In this document: one piece after another, positions 35,429-44,630 of the stretch
Position numbering within the stretch: the stretch's first letter is position 1
How the letters are laid out: every line of letters begins with the position of its first letter
Assembly (NCBI GenBank): GCA_947589425.1
Contig: CANQAV010000001.1
Span: 280,630-344,629 of the forward strand
Direction: 5' to 3'
Length of the DNA stretch: 64,000 bases
Source of the DNA: Candidatus Gastranaerophilales bacterium
GTDB lineage: Bacteria > Cyanobacteriota > Vampirovibrionia > Gastranaerophilales > Gastranaerophilaceae
Translations under genes and position numbers: made by a program
The notes under the pieces: generated by a model
The model's database searches: none
What the model saw: the letters and a program-made list of their open reading frames with translations, nothing else
What the model was told of the DNA's origin: nothing

Positions 35429-36460
35429 ATGAAAAAATTTCTAACAATCCTCTTTTTATTAATGTTTACAACTATTTTGGGTGCTTTTGCACAAAACAAT
35501 GCTCTTGAAATTTTGACTCTTTTCTCGTCAAAATCAAACTCTCAAAACAAACTATGGGTGGGAACTTTTCAACTCGCTTATAATGATATGAAAAACAATA
35601 TAGTAAAAAGAGATATTAAATTTCAGGGCGAAAGACCTTCTTACAATCTGAAAGGATTAAACAAGGGCGAATTTAATAAGTCAATGCTTGATGAAAACTC
35701 ATATTATACAAGCTATGGACTTGTTTCATTTGAAGAAAAAGAAAAAATAAAAAACGGTATCAAAGAAAAATTCAATGAAACATCCGATATCCTTGATTCA
35801 ATCGATTGGACTCCCGAGCCTTTTAAATATTATGCTTATGCAATGCTCAAAAAAGAATTTGAATTTTTAGAGCCCTTTGATGAACTTCAAAATTCATCTT
35901 TCAATAATTCAAAAAAAGAATATAAATATTTTGGAATTAACAAAAAATCAAAAGGAATTCTTGACGAAAACGTAAAAGTGTTGTTTTATAACAATGAAAA
36001 CGATTATGCCGTACAGCTTTTAACAAAATCGGGCGACGTTTTATATCTGTACAGAAATGACTCCGATGATAAATTAAATTCTTTATATAATAAAATGAAA
36101 AAACAATCCGAAAAATTTAAAGGTGAGAAAATATTTTTAAGTAAAGATACTTTAAAAGTTCCGAATTTAAAAATAAATGAAGAAAGAAAATACCCGGAAT
36201 TATGCAACAAAAAAATCAAAGGAACGGATTTATATTTTTCGGATGCAATTGAAACCATACAGCTTGAGATGAACAATAAAGGCGCAAAAGTAAAATCGGA
36301 AGCCGCAATTATTATGAAAATGGCATTGGCGCCTAATTTTGTAAACGAAAAACCAAGACACTTTAATTTTGATAAAACATTTGTTTTATTCCTTGTTGAC
36401 AAAGGGAAAAATGACCCTTATTTAGCACTGGGAGTTAAAAATTTGGAAAATTTACAATAG
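35429..36460 (+). CDS. Exported paralogue of the preceding lipoprotein
   Basis: A 343-residue protein with signal peptide MKKFLTILFLLMFTTILGAFA and no lipobox cysteine, so this copy is probably soluble in the periplasm or released. It shares long blocks with its neighbour: NKLWVGTFQLAYNDMK, GLNKGEFNKSMLDENSYYT, KEKFNETSDILDSIDWT, YAMLKKEFEF, VLFYNNENDYAV and DKTFVLFLVDKGKNDPY. Identity appears to be over half by eye. The tandem arrangement points to duplication with change of location, one copy anchored and the other free. Target and function unknown. A terminator follows. Confidence 0.75.
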   Translation: MKKFLTILFLLMFTTILGAFAQNNALEILTLFSSKSNSQNKLWVGTFQLAYNDMKNNIVKRDIKFQGERPSYNLKGLNKGEFNKSMLDENSYYTSYGLVSFEEKEKIKNGIKEKFNETSDILDSIDWTPEPFKYYAYAMLKKEFEFLEPFDELQNSSFNNSKKEYKYFGINKKSKGILDENVKVLFYNNENDYAVQLLTKSGDVLYLYRNDSDDKLNSLYNKMKKQSEKFKGEKIFLSKDTLKVPNLKINEERKYPELCNKKIKGTDLYFSDAIETIQLEMNNKGAKVKSEAAIIMKMALAPNFVNEKPRHFNFDKTFVLFLVDKGKNDPYLALGVKNLENLQ

Positions 36461-36570
36461 TGTTATAAAAAAAATAATCCGGGAATTATTATATTGAAGC
36501 GCTCGACGTTCGTGGACTTAAAACCCCTCGACTGCCTGCGCCATGATGATTAATTGTTTAATCTGTGATT

Positions 36571-36600
36571 AAAAGCTCCCTTAAAGGGAGCTTTTATTTT
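36571..36600 (+). terminator. Intrinsic terminator of the paralogue pair
   Basis: AAAAGCTCCC pairs with GGGAGCTTTT across TTAAA and is followed by ATTTT. The 110 bases between the stop and this hairpin hold a short GC-richer stretch (about 36497-36545) with no gene. Confidence 0.85.
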
Positions 36601-36755
36601 GCAAGTTTTCTTTTCATATAAATAGATGATTTATTTTCAAACCATATAAAGCATAATTTTATAGAAGTAACATACTGTTAAACAGTTTAGAGCTTTATAA
36701 TTGAAATTTTATTCAAAACACAAGAGAGTTTCCCCAAAAAGAGAACGATACCATT

Positions 36756-38375
36756 ATGACAAACGCTCAAAAAACATTAGATGAAGCAACAAGTGCTCAC
36801 CAAAGATATTTATTAAAACCAAGCAAGGAAGATTTAACCCTTGCCATAAACGGTTATATTGAAACAATAAAAGAAAATCCGCAGCAGACAAGCGCATATT
36901 ACCACCTTGCAACCCTTCTGCACAAAAACGGTCAAATAGGTCTTGAAAGCGCAATAGAACAGTGCACAAAGGCGGTATCAATTAACCCCGAAGATGCAAA
37001 TGCGCACATGTATTTGGGATATTTTTTATCACTTAATCAAGAGTTCGACAGGGCAAAAAATGAATTTCGGCAAGCAATTAAGTTAAATCCTTCAATGGGA
37101 CGAACACGGCTTGTTTTGGCTTTAACAATGCTGGAAAAAATTAAAACTCTTAAGTCAAAATCGGAATTAAACGATTATACCAATGCGCTATACTACGGTG
37201 TTACCGGCGGGTTAATGAGTATTTTTGACACAACAGGCATAAAACTGCTTGTAAAAAATATTAAAGAAGATATTAATTTCATAAAGCAAAATATATTGGG
37301 AAGCATATTTGAAAAAATCAAAGACGAAAAAAGGGCGTATAATATATATTTAAGCACTGTTGATAACTCAAAAAAATCAATAAAACTTTATGAAAAAATG
37401 GCGCATATCGCAATCAAAAAAAATCGTCATGATATTGCGCTCGATTGCCTCAATAACGTTGTAATTTTATCAAACAATGATCCTTCTAAAATCATCAATG
37501 CAATAGAATACATTGAAGCTCATCAGGAAGATAAAGTGGATGAATTGATTGATTATTACACACTTTTAGCAAATAAATATCCCGAATTTTCAAAATGCTA
37601 TTATGAATTAGGTCATTTATATCTTAAAAAAAGCGAGAAAATTAATGCCTTGTCAGCTTTTAAACTTGCGCTTAAATATGACAAAAATAATCCTTACTAT
37701 CAAAATTCACTCGCATATACTTATGTTCAATTAGAACAATATGACAGTGCAATTGAACTGTATAAAAAAGCTCTTGAAACAAACCCTAACGACGAATGGT
37801 CCTCTGTTGTCGCTCAGGCATTAGCCGCAATTTATCATCAAATCAAAGGAAATTCAACCGCAGCAATATCAATGCTTGAAAATGCACTTCATCTTACTAA
37901 AAATAAATCACAAATTTATGAAGCAATAGCAGATATCTATTACGATATTGAAGATTTGGATAATGCGCTTGAATATTATCAAATGTCGCTTGAAGAAGAT
38001 ACGAAAAACCCGAAAATTTATTCCCGTCTTGCAATGGTATATTGGGAGCAGGATTTAATAGAAAAATCAATTATATTCTACTCTAAAGCGCTTGAACTTG
38101 ACCCCGGATATGATATTGCATATAACAACCTCGGAGTAGTGTTCTTAGACGGTTTAGGAGATGCTTCCCGTGCCATTGAATACTTTAAAAATGCAATTGA
38201 AATAAATCCTAATTATACTCTTGCCTGCTTTAACCTTGCAAGAAGTTATGAAGCCGAAGGAGAAAAAATTCAAGCCGCAAAACAGTATCAAAAAGCACTT
38301 AATCTAAATAAAGAAAAAGAAGAACTGGATACGCAAATGATAGAAGAAAGACTATATAAGCTCTTTGAAACATAA
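36756..38375 (+). CDS. Large TPR-repeat protein
   Basis: A 539-residue, soluble, almost all-helical protein of tetratricopeptide repeats. Clear units include AYYHLATLLHKNGQ, AHMYLGYFLSLNQEFDRAKNEFRQAIKLNPS, YYQNSLAYTYVQLEQYDSAIELYKKALETNPND and AYNNLGVVFLDGLGDASRAIEYFKNAIEINPN; I count at least nine. An internal region (about residues 130-190) is not TPR-like and carries IYFGVTGG-like YYGVTGGLMSIFD. TPRs bind other proteins, so it is probably a scaffold. It is followed by a membrane TPR protein and a GGDEF cyclase, likely one operon. Confidence 0.85.
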   Translation: MTNAQKTLDEATSAHQRYLLKPSKEDLTLAINGYIETIKENPQQTSAYYHLATLLHKNGQIGLESAIEQCTKAVSINPEDANAHMYLGYFLSLNQEFDRAKNEFRQAIKLNPSMGRTRLVLALTMLEKIKTLKSKSELNDYTNALYYGVTGGLMSIFDTTGIKLLVKNIKEDINFIKQNILGSIFEKIKDEKRAYNIYLSTVDNSKKSIKLYEKMAHIAIKKNRHDIALDCLNNVVILSNNDPSKIINAIEYIEAHQEDKVDELIDYYTLLANKYPEFSKCYYELGHLYLKKSEKINALSAFKLALKYDKNNPYYQNSLAYTYVQLEQYDSAIELYKKALETNPNDEWSSVVAQALAAIYHQIKGNSTAAISMLENALHLTKNKSQIYEAIADIYYDIEDLDNALEYYQMSLEEDTKNPKIYSRLAMVYWEQDLIEKSIIFYSKALELDPGYDIAYNNLGVVFLDGLGDASRAIEYFKNAIEINPNYTLACFNLARSYEAEGEKIQAAKQYQKALNLNKEKEELDTQMIEERLYKLFET

Positions 38376-38411
38376 AAGAAAAAATTATAAGCCGTCATTA
38401 GAAATATAAAT

Positions 38412-39476
38412 ATGAAAAAAAAGCTTAAAAAAATATTTCAATCAACAATTGTGCGCCTGACAAGTCTTGCGCTCATTTTAATATTTTTATTAAGTCTGTT
38501 TTTATTTTTTGACTTTTATAAAAGGCAATATAATAAGATAAAAGGTTATTATTGGATTCATCAGGGCGATATAGCGTTTAAAAAAGCGGATTTACAGCGT
38601 GCAATCAACTGTTATGAACACGGGATTAAACTTCACCCCGCACATTATCGGGCAATGTATAATCTTGCAAATATTTATGTTGTTTATGAAGATTACTATT
38701 CCGCTCTGAAAAACTATGAAAAAGCCCTGCTTGTTAACCCTCGATATGAGATTGCAAGGATAGATTACGCAATAATTTTATCCGAAAACTATAAGACGGA
38801 TGAAGCTATTGAAGAATATAAAAAAGTTGTTGAAAATAAACCCATATTCATTAAAATCCCTCTCCTTGTCGACAATAAAAAATCCTATACACACAATCTT
38901 GGGGTGGCATATTATAATATGGGAGTTGCCTATAGGTCAAAATCACTGCTTCCCGGATTGTCTTCGCAAACAAAAAAACACTATCTTGAAGAAGCACAAA
39001 ATTCATACGAACAGGCGGCAGACATTCTAAAATCATATAATGCAAATTATAATTTAGGACTTGTAAATCATCTTTTAAAAAACAATCATCAGGCAGGATA
39101 CTACTATTGCAAGGCAATGGAAATTTCTCCGATGGAATATGAAGCACATTATAATCTCGGAGTGCTTTTAAATGATATGAAAAATTACCATGCCGCATCC
39201 GAAGAATTTAAAAAGGCCGGGCTTTTGCTTGACACAAAAGGAGACGGTGCAAAAACACGCCGTATTTATGATATACTTACACAAGTAAACCAAAAAATTG
39301 CCATAAAAGATGAAAACAGCCTCAAAAATTATAAAGAAAACGATAATTTCAAAACAAAATCAAAATATAAAGGGGGAAGGCTTATCATTGACGAAAATTC
39401 AAAAAGGGCGGAAAAAGAAATGATAAACAGCTTTAAGACCTGCTCCGGATATGAAATGTTCAAGGGGGCAAAATAA
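38412..39476 (+). CDS. Membrane-anchored TPR protein
   Basis: A 354-residue protein with one N-terminal membrane helix (about residues 13-32, LTSLALILIFLLSLFLFF) and TPR units behind it, including GDIAFKKADLQRAINCYEHGIKLHPA, ALKNYEKALLVNPR and AHYNLGVLLNDMKNYHAASEEFKKA. Topology is probably N-in with the repeats in the periplasm, but lysines on both sides leave doubt. The C-terminal 70 residues are lysine-rich and not repeat-like. The stop overlaps the start of the GGDEF gene (TAATG), a strong sign of joint function. Confidence 0.82.
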   Translation: MKKKLKKIFQSTIVRLTSLALILIFLLSLFLFFDFYKRQYNKIKGYYWIHQGDIAFKKADLQRAINCYEHGIKLHPAHYRAMYNLANIYVVYEDYYSALKNYEKALLVNPRYEIARIDYAIILSENYKTDEAIEEYKKVVENKPIFIKIPLLVDNKKSYTHNLGVAYYNMGVAYRSKSLLPGLSSQTKKHYLEEAQNSYEQAADILKSYNANYNLGLVNHLLKNNHQAGYYYCKAMEISPMEYEAHYNLGVLLNDMKNYHAASEEFKKAGLLLDTKGDGAKTRRIYDILTQVNQKIAIKDENSLKNYKENDNFKTKSKYKGGRLIIDENSKRAEKEMINSFKTCSGYEMFKGAK

Positions 39477-40864
39477 TGGAAGTTCAAACACTATACGATT
39501 TTACATATATTCTGACAAAATCCTATGAAGATGCAATGAACAGAAAAAGCCTTACGGAAGGCTTTTTAAAAGCGCTGTCGTTGTTTTTTTCAATAGAAGA
39601 ATTAAAAATATTTCTAATGGATGAATATTCTTACACCTTGAAAGATTTTATAAAGCCATGGGAAAATTTAATTGAAAACAAAGAAAATATTGAAATAAAA
39701 AAACATTTTGACGATTTTTTAATACAAAAAAGCACTTATGAAATAAAAGAAAATGTTTTATATTTTCCCATAACCCAAAAACACAAGACATTAGGAGTTG
39801 TTAAATTAAAGGCGAGAGAAGAAATCAATTCAAATAATGAATTTTTTAAAATTCTCCCTCTTGTGATAGCGCAAATTTCAATGTTAATATCAACCCTAAG
39901 AGGAAGCGAACAGATAAAAACAAGTTCAAAATTTCACCAAACGGTAAGAAACATTGCAAAAATAACCGAAACTCAATATGAACTTGACTATATTCTTCCG
40001 ATAATGGGCGAAATGATAGACAGTTTTATATCCGAACACTTAATTTATATTTTTATCAAAAACAAAAATAAAAAAGAATATAAATTAATTTGGCCCAACA
40101 AATGTTCCGATAATAAAATATATGATTATCTTGAAGAAATTACCCCAAAATCAAGAACAATATTAAAACAAGAAGGAAAAATGGGTATATTCCCGCTCAT
40201 AGTTGATTCAAAACCCTATGGCGCAATTGTTGCATATAACCACAGTGACAAAATTACATCAAAAGAAATTGAATATCTTGAAGAAATTCAATCACAGGCT
40301 CAAACAACAATTATGCGTGCAAAATCATATATAGAAGTGCTTGAATATGCAACGTTAGATGCACTTACGGGATACAACAACCGTCATCAATTTGAAAAAA
40401 GATTAAAAGAAACAACTTCAAGCGCAAAAAGACAAAACCAGCCCCTATGCTGTATTATGTCGGATATTGATTTCTTTAAAAAAGTAAATGATACATATGG
40501 TCATGCCGTAGGCGACTGCGTTCTTAAAAATGTTGCAAAAACAATCAAAAAAGAATTAAGAGAATCGGACATACCTTCAAGATATGGCGGAGAAGAATTT
40601 ATTTTCCTTCTTCCTCACACAAACATTGAAGAGGCGGAAGTTGTTGCTCAAAGACTGAGAAAACAAGTTGAGGCAAAGAAAATCAATATTGAAGAATATA
40701 AAATTGAAGGAATAAAAGAAATTTCCGTTACCATATCAATAGGTGTGTCGCAATTTGACAAAAGCGACAAAGACCCTGAAAATCTTTATAAAAAAGCTGA
40801 TGAAGCACTTTATGAAGCAAAAGAGTCAGGCAGAAACAGGGTTGTCGTTTATAATAAGAAATAA
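39476..40864 (+). CDS. GGDEF-domain protein (diguanylate cyclase)
   Basis: A 462-residue cytoplasmic signalling protein. A GAF-like sensor region covers about residues 150-290, and the GGDEF domain covers about 295-460. DALTGYNNRHQFEKRL starts the domain, MSDIDFFKKVNDTYGHAVGD carries the metal-binding Asp and the substrate Asn/Asp, and the active loop is GGEEF (SRYGGEEFIF), an active variant. An RxxD inhibitory site is not seen at the usual place. It should make cyclic di-GMP. It is coupled to the upstream TPR gene, and its 3' end overlaps the convergent engB by 39 bases. Confidence 0.93.
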   Translation: MEVQTLYDFTYILTKSYEDAMNRKSLTEGFLKALSLFFSIEELKIFLMDEYSYTLKDFIKPWENLIENKENIEIKKHFDDFLIQKSTYEIKENVLYFPITQKHKTLGVVKLKAREEINSNNEFFKILPLVIAQISMLISTLRGSEQIKTSSKFHQTVRNIAKITETQYELDYILPIMGEMIDSFISEHLIYIFIKNKNKKEYKLIWPNKCSDNKIYDYLEEITPKSRTILKQEGKMGIFPLIVDSKPYGAIVAYNHSDKITSKEIEYLEEIQSQAQTTIMRAKSYIEVLEYATLDALTGYNNRHQFEKRLKETTSSAKRQNQPLCCIMSDIDFFKKVNDTYGHAVGDCVLKNVAKTIKKELRESDIPSRYGGEEFIFLLPHTNIEEAEVVAQRLRKQVEAKKINIEEYKIEGIKEISVTISIGVSQFDKSDKDPENLYKKADEALYEAKESGRNRVVVYNKK

Positions 40865-41425
40865 TTCATCAAGCACTTTATCAACATAGAACTTATCTTT
40901 TGACGAAAATGCAAGAGTTTTATTTTGAAATTTTTTTTCAATTTCGGAAATTTTTCTTGAAATATCATTCCTTGAAATATAGTCGCATTTATTTAAAATG
41001 TTAATTGTTTTTATATTGTTAAATTGAAGCCACTCGTGCATTAATATGTCGTTTTTTTGTATGTCATGCCTGCAGTCCGTAAATTGAATTGCGCAAATCA
41101 AATTTTTTCTCTTTAAAAGATATTCTTCAAGGTTTTTCTGCCACGCCTGCGCTTCTGTTTTTGAAACCTTTGCATATCCGTAGCCCGGTAAATCCGCTAA
41201 AATAAAATCAGCTTTCTCTCCTTCAATTTGAAAAAGGTTGATAAGTCTTGTTTTCCCGGGGGTATTTGAAGTTTTTGCCAATTTTGACATGTTGGTGATT
41301 GTATTTATAAAAGACGATTTTCCGACATTTGAACGTCCCAAAAGCGCAAATTCCGGCAGATTAATTTCAAGGCACTGTTTAAGGTTTGGCGAGCTCAAAA
41401 GAAACTTCGCTTTTTTTATTTTCAT
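40826..41425 (-). CDS. ysxC: Ribosome-biogenesis GTP-binding protein EngB/YsxC
   Basis: A 199-residue GTPase needed for 50S assembly. Motifs are G1 GRSNVGKSSFINTI, G2 region SNTPGKTRLINLF, G3 DLPGYGYAKVSKTE and G4 NILNKCDYI. Length and order are those of the family. The C-terminal end overlaps the 3' end of the GGDEF gene by 39 bases on the opposite strand, and its start overlaps the upstream small gene by 47 bases in another frame, an unusually compressed arrangement. Confidence 0.95.
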   Translation of the reverse strand: MKIKKAKFLLSSPNLKQCLEINLPEFALLGRSNVGKSSFINTITNMSKLAKTSNTPGKTRLINLFQIEGEKADFILADLPGYGYAKVSKTEAQAWQKNLEEYLLKRKNLICAIQFTDCRHDIQKNDILMHEWLQFNNIKTINILNKCDYISRNDISRKISEIEKKFQNKTLAFSSKDKFYVDKVLDELFLIINDNPVSA

Positions 41426-41672
41426 TTGATGTTATTGCCTTTCTCTGATTCATCTTTCTTTTATACACAACACTGCTTAAAAGGTTATATGCCGCTTCAT
41501 TATTAATTAAGTTTATGTTTATTTTTTCATCCGTGAGCTCAATATTGATAGATTTGGTAGAAATAAAATCAGACTTAAAGCCCGTTATTTGTATTATTCT
41601 GTTTTTTAAAACAGACAACGGTAAGGCAATAAATTCTTCAAACGAGTCCATGATTTTATTTTTACTTTTCAT
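41379..41672 (-). CDS. Small unknown protein upstream of engB
   Basis: A 97-residue protein starting MKSKNKIMDSFEEF. No family is recognised. The central part (IQITGFKSDFISTKSINIELTDEKININLINNEAAY) has the alternation of a small beta sheet, and the C-terminus is basic and polar. There is no signal peptide. The ATG at 41672 is preferred to the TTG one codon earlier; the ribosome site is weak. It ends 47 bases inside engB, so it can only be translated in the same transcript. The deep overlap makes me less certain that the last 15 residues matter. Confidence 0.5.
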   Translation of the reverse strand: MKSKNKIMDSFEEFIALPLSVLKNRIIQITGFKSDFISTKSINIELTDEKININLINNEAAYNLLSSVVYKRKMNQRKAITSNENKKSEVSFELAKP

Positions 41673-41748
41673 CAAAAATATTATAACAAATAAGATAATT
41701 TTTTTGTATAATTATTAAAACAGTTTTAAGTTAAATAAAGGAAAAAAA

Positions 41749-42591
41749 ATGTATCATGAAATAACACCCGAGGGTTTTGGAATAGCGATTGAAAAAGAAA
41801 AAGACCTCTTTAGCGAACAATCACCTTATCAAAAAGTTGATGTATTTTCTTCACGTGCATTCGGAAACGTATTAACATTAGACGGCTTGATGATGGTTAC
41901 TCAAAGGGACGAGTGCTTCTATCATGAAATGATTGTACATATTCCCATGCTAACCCACAAAAACCCCGAAAACATCCTTGTAATCGGCGGGGGAGACGGC
42001 GGCACGGTAAGAGAATTATTAAAACATCCCGAAGTTAAACACATTGATATGGTTGAAATTGATAAGGCAGTAATAGATGCTTCCAAAAAATTCTTCCCCG
42101 AAGTATCCTGCGGTCTTGATAATCCAAAAGTGTCCGTGCGTATTGAAGATGCGGTTGAATTTATAAAAGACAAAGAAAATATCTATGATATTGTTTTAAT
42201 TGATTCAACAGACCCGATAGGCCCCGGGGAAGGCTTGTTCAACGAAGGTTTTTATAATAACGTTAAAAAAGCACTCAAAAAAGGTGCAATCGTAACCCCC
42301 CAAACGGAAGGTCCTTTTGCGCAAAGCGAAAATATGAAAAAGACATACAGGCTTTTAAAGAAAGTATTTAAAAATGTTGCCCCCTACTGTTCTCCCATGC
42401 CCACATACCCCGGAGGATATTGGTCTTGGGGATTTTGCTCGGATAGCGTTGAAATACCGTTTGATTATAAACAAATCGATGAAAAAAGAGCACAAAACAT
42501 TGAAAAAACCTGCAAAATATATAACAGAAAACTTCACTGTGCGGTATTTTGCGTACCTAATTTTGTAAAAGAACTGGCAGATGGAAAATAA
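41749..42591 (+). CDS. speE: Spermidine synthase
   Basis: A 280-residue aminopropyltransferase that joins decarboxylated SAM to putrescine. The N-terminal strand domain (SPYQKVDVFSSRAFGNVLTLDGLMMVTQRDE with the FYHEM motif) is followed by the SAM-binding fold: VIGGGDGGTVRELLKH, DMVEIDKAVID, then DIVLIDSTDPIGPGEGLF with the catalytic Asp. CSPMPTYPGGYWSWGFCS is the usual C-terminal gate. No SAM decarboxylase (speD) is present in the window. AAAGGAAAAAAAATG is the ribosome site, and a TATAAT box lies at 41707-41712. The stop overlaps aroA by 11 bases. Confidence 0.95.
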   Translation: MYHEITPEGFGIAIEKEKDLFSEQSPYQKVDVFSSRAFGNVLTLDGLMMVTQRDECFYHEMIVHIPMLTHKNPENILVIGGGDGGTVRELLKHPEVKHIDMVEIDKAVIDASKKFFPEVSCGLDNPKVSVRIEDAVEFIKDKENIYDIVLIDSTDPIGPGEGLFNEGFYNNVKKALKKGAIVTPQTEGPFAQSENMKKTYRLLKKVFKNVAPYCSPMPTYPGGYWSWGFCSDSVEIPFDYKQIDEKRAQNIEKTCKIYNRKLHCAVFCVPNFVKELADGK

Positions 42592-43894
42592 TTTAAAAAC
42601 AGCTTTTCAAAAAAATCCTTTATCGGGTGAAATCACAATTCCGCCCGATAAATCAATTACTCATAGGGCGCTTATTTTAAGCGCTCTTGTAAAATCTGAA
42701 ATTGAGGTTAAAAATATTTCCTTAGGCGAAGACTGTTTAAGGACTCTTGAAATATTTAAAAAATTGGGGATTAATTATCGGTTTTTATCAAAGAGGAATT
42801 TAATCGTTAATAGCTCGAAGGGGCTTATCATACCAAAAGAAAATACGGTCTTTGATTGCGGAAACTCGGGAACTGCCGCAAGGCTTCTGTGTGGGCTTTT
42901 TTCTTCTCTTGAAGGGATAAATTGCACTTTTATCGGAGATGAAAGTTTATCCAAAAGACCGATGAAAAGAATAATAGAGCCCTTAGGGCTAATGGGAGCG
43001 GAAATCAAATCAAACGATAATAAACTTCCTCTGATTATTAAAGGGAAAAAATTAAATCCCGTTGAATATAACAGCCCGAACGCTTCAGCACAGGTAAAAA
43101 GCTCAATCCTTCTTGCGGGGCTTAATACAAAAGGAATAACAAGGGTAAATGAGCCATATTTATCAAGAAATCACAGTGAAATTATGCTTGAATATTTAGG
43201 AGCGGATATTAAAACCGGAAAAGATGAAAAAGGCTACTTCTGCGAAATTAAAAAATCCGAGTTAACCCCCAAAAACATTGAAATATCGGGAGATATTTCA
43301 TCTTGTGCTTTTTTTATGGTAATGGGCGCAATTGTGGAGAATTCCAAAATTACAATCAAAAATGTCGGCATAAATCAAACAAGGGCGGGAATTATTGATG
43401 TTTTTAAACAGGCTCAAATTAATTTTGAAATAAAAAACAAAAGAAAAATTTCAAACGAAGAAACCGCCGATATTACGGTTGAATACACTCCCGACATAAA
43501 ACCTTTTAAAATTAACGGCGCACAAATTCCAAGATTAATTGACGAAATTCCCGTTTTAGCAATTTTAGCGGTGTGCGCAAAAGGTACTTCAATTATTTCG
43601 GATGCTTTTGATTTAAGAAACAAAGAATCGGACAGAATTAAAACAATTGTTGATGCCCTAAAGAGCCTTGATGTTGATGTTAAAGAGCTTGAGGACGGTT
43701 TTATAATTAAAGGAAAAGATAAAATAGATAAATCCGCAGTTCTTGAAACACATCTTGATCACAGACTTGCAATGAGTTATTTTGTTCTTTCTTTGATAAA
43801 TAAAAAAGAAATGATAATAAAAGATTTTGATTGTATTAATACATCATTTCCGGAATTTATGGAGCTTGCGAAAGATTTGGGATATGGCAAGTAA
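42581..43894 (+). CDS. aroA: 3-phosphoshikimate 1-carboxyvinyltransferase (EPSP synthase)
   Basis: A 437-residue shikimate-pathway enzyme that joins PEP to shikimate-3-phosphate. Signature blocks are PPDKSITHRALILSAL, DCGNSGTAARLLCGLFS (here with Ala in place of the glycine of the LF-x-GNAGTA-type loop, and Ser in NSGT), GDESLSKRPMKR, ASAQVKSSILLAGL, and RNKESDRI near the C-terminus with HLDHRLAMSYFVL. The NSGTA loop is typical of class II enzymes. It overlaps speE by 11 bases and the DUF4145 gene by 11, so three unrelated functions share a transcript. Confidence 0.96.
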   Translation: MENNLKTAFQKNPLSGEITIPPDKSITHRALILSALVKSEIEVKNISLGEDCLRTLEIFKKLGINYRFLSKRNLIVNSSKGLIIPKENTVFDCGNSGTAARLLCGLFSSLEGINCTFIGDESLSKRPMKRIIEPLGLMGAEIKSNDNKLPLIIKGKKLNPVEYNSPNASAQVKSSILLAGLNTKGITRVNEPYLSRNHSEIMLEYLGADIKTGKDEKGYFCEIKKSELTPKNIEISGDISSCAFFMVMGAIVENSKITIKNVGINQTRAGIIDVFKQAQINFEIKNKRKISNEETADITVEYTPDIKPFKINGAQIPRLIDEIPVLAILAVCAKGTSIISDAFDLRNKESDRIKTIVDALKSLDVDVKELEDGFIIKGKDKIDKSAVLETHLDHRLAMSYFVLSLINKKEMIIKDFDCINTSFPEFMELAKDLGYGK

Positions 43895-44621
43895 TTTTGA
43901 TTTTTTAAAAAATATAGACAATGAACTCTATGAAACGATTGAGGATGCTCAAAAACTGTTTCGTGACGAATATTTTAATCAAGCCGTAATTCAGCTTAGA
44001 ATTTTTGCCGAAAAAATGGCAAAAAATATTTACGGCGCATCTGTTAAAGATATGACGTTTGATGACATTTTAAACGCTCTTAAAGATAAAGCCCGAAACG
44101 AACGTGAAAAGGAATTTGTTGAAGATTTATTTTTTATTAAAAAACAGGGCAATAAATGTGCCCACGGCGAAACAATCGGAGTATCCGAAACCCTTGATAC
44201 CATAAGAAGAGCATTTGAGGCTTCAATTAATTATGCGGCGGCAAAAAAATATTCAAAAAAAGTTGATAAACTTGTTTTTGATGAAACTCTCTTAATTACC
44301 CAAAAACCAAACAAAGAAGAAAAGCTTGTTGAAAAATACCTAAAAAGAGCTCAGCGAGAGCCCGAACTTTTTGATAAATACAGCGAAGAAGAAATCAAAC
44401 CGAAAAAGAAACCCAAAAAAGAGACAAATCCGAAACAAGAAATCATTAAAGAAAAAATTAAAAAAGCAAAGAAAAATCTCAAAACAACGGTAAATAAAAA
44501 AGAAAAGAAAAGAAATAAAAGCCAAAAAAAGCAAAATCCCGAGATTTTGAAACATATTGTTTTTGTATTGTTTTGCGCTATGGCGTTAATTGTTTTAACC
44601 AAAATGCTGTTTTTATGGTAG
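43884..44621 (+). CDS. DUF4145-domain protein with C-terminal membrane helix
   Basis: A 245-residue protein. The N-terminal DUF4145-like helical domain (about residues 8-120) has DAQKLFRDEYFNQAVIQLRIFAEKMAK and IKKQGNKCAHGE, the pattern also found in some restriction enzymes, where its role is unknown. It continues into a very lysine-rich linker (about 165-220) and ends with a hydrophobic helix (IVFVLFCAMALIVLTKMLF), a likely tail anchor. I start at the ATG 43884, inside aroA, instead of 43827: the longer form would add residues out of register with the domain. The HAD gene follows after 9 bases. Confidence 0.75.
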   Translation: MASNFDFLKNIDNELYETIEDAQKLFRDEYFNQAVIQLRIFAEKMAKNIYGASVKDMTFDDILNALKDKARNEREKEFVEDLFFIKKQGNKCAHGETIGVSETLDTIRRAFEASINYAAAKKYSKKVDKLVFDETLLITQKPNKEEKLVEKYLKRAQREPELFDKYSEEEIKPKKKPKKETNPKQEIIKEKIKKAKKNLKTTVNKKEKKRNKSQKKQNPEILKHIVFVLFCAMALIVLTKMLFLW

Positions 44622-44630
44622 ATTAAATTT

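Noticed and set aside
36497..36545. GC-richer stretch before the terminator as an RNA gene
   Set aside because: It does not fold as a tRNA by eye and no promoter or partner could be seen; probably a scar or part of the 3' UTR.
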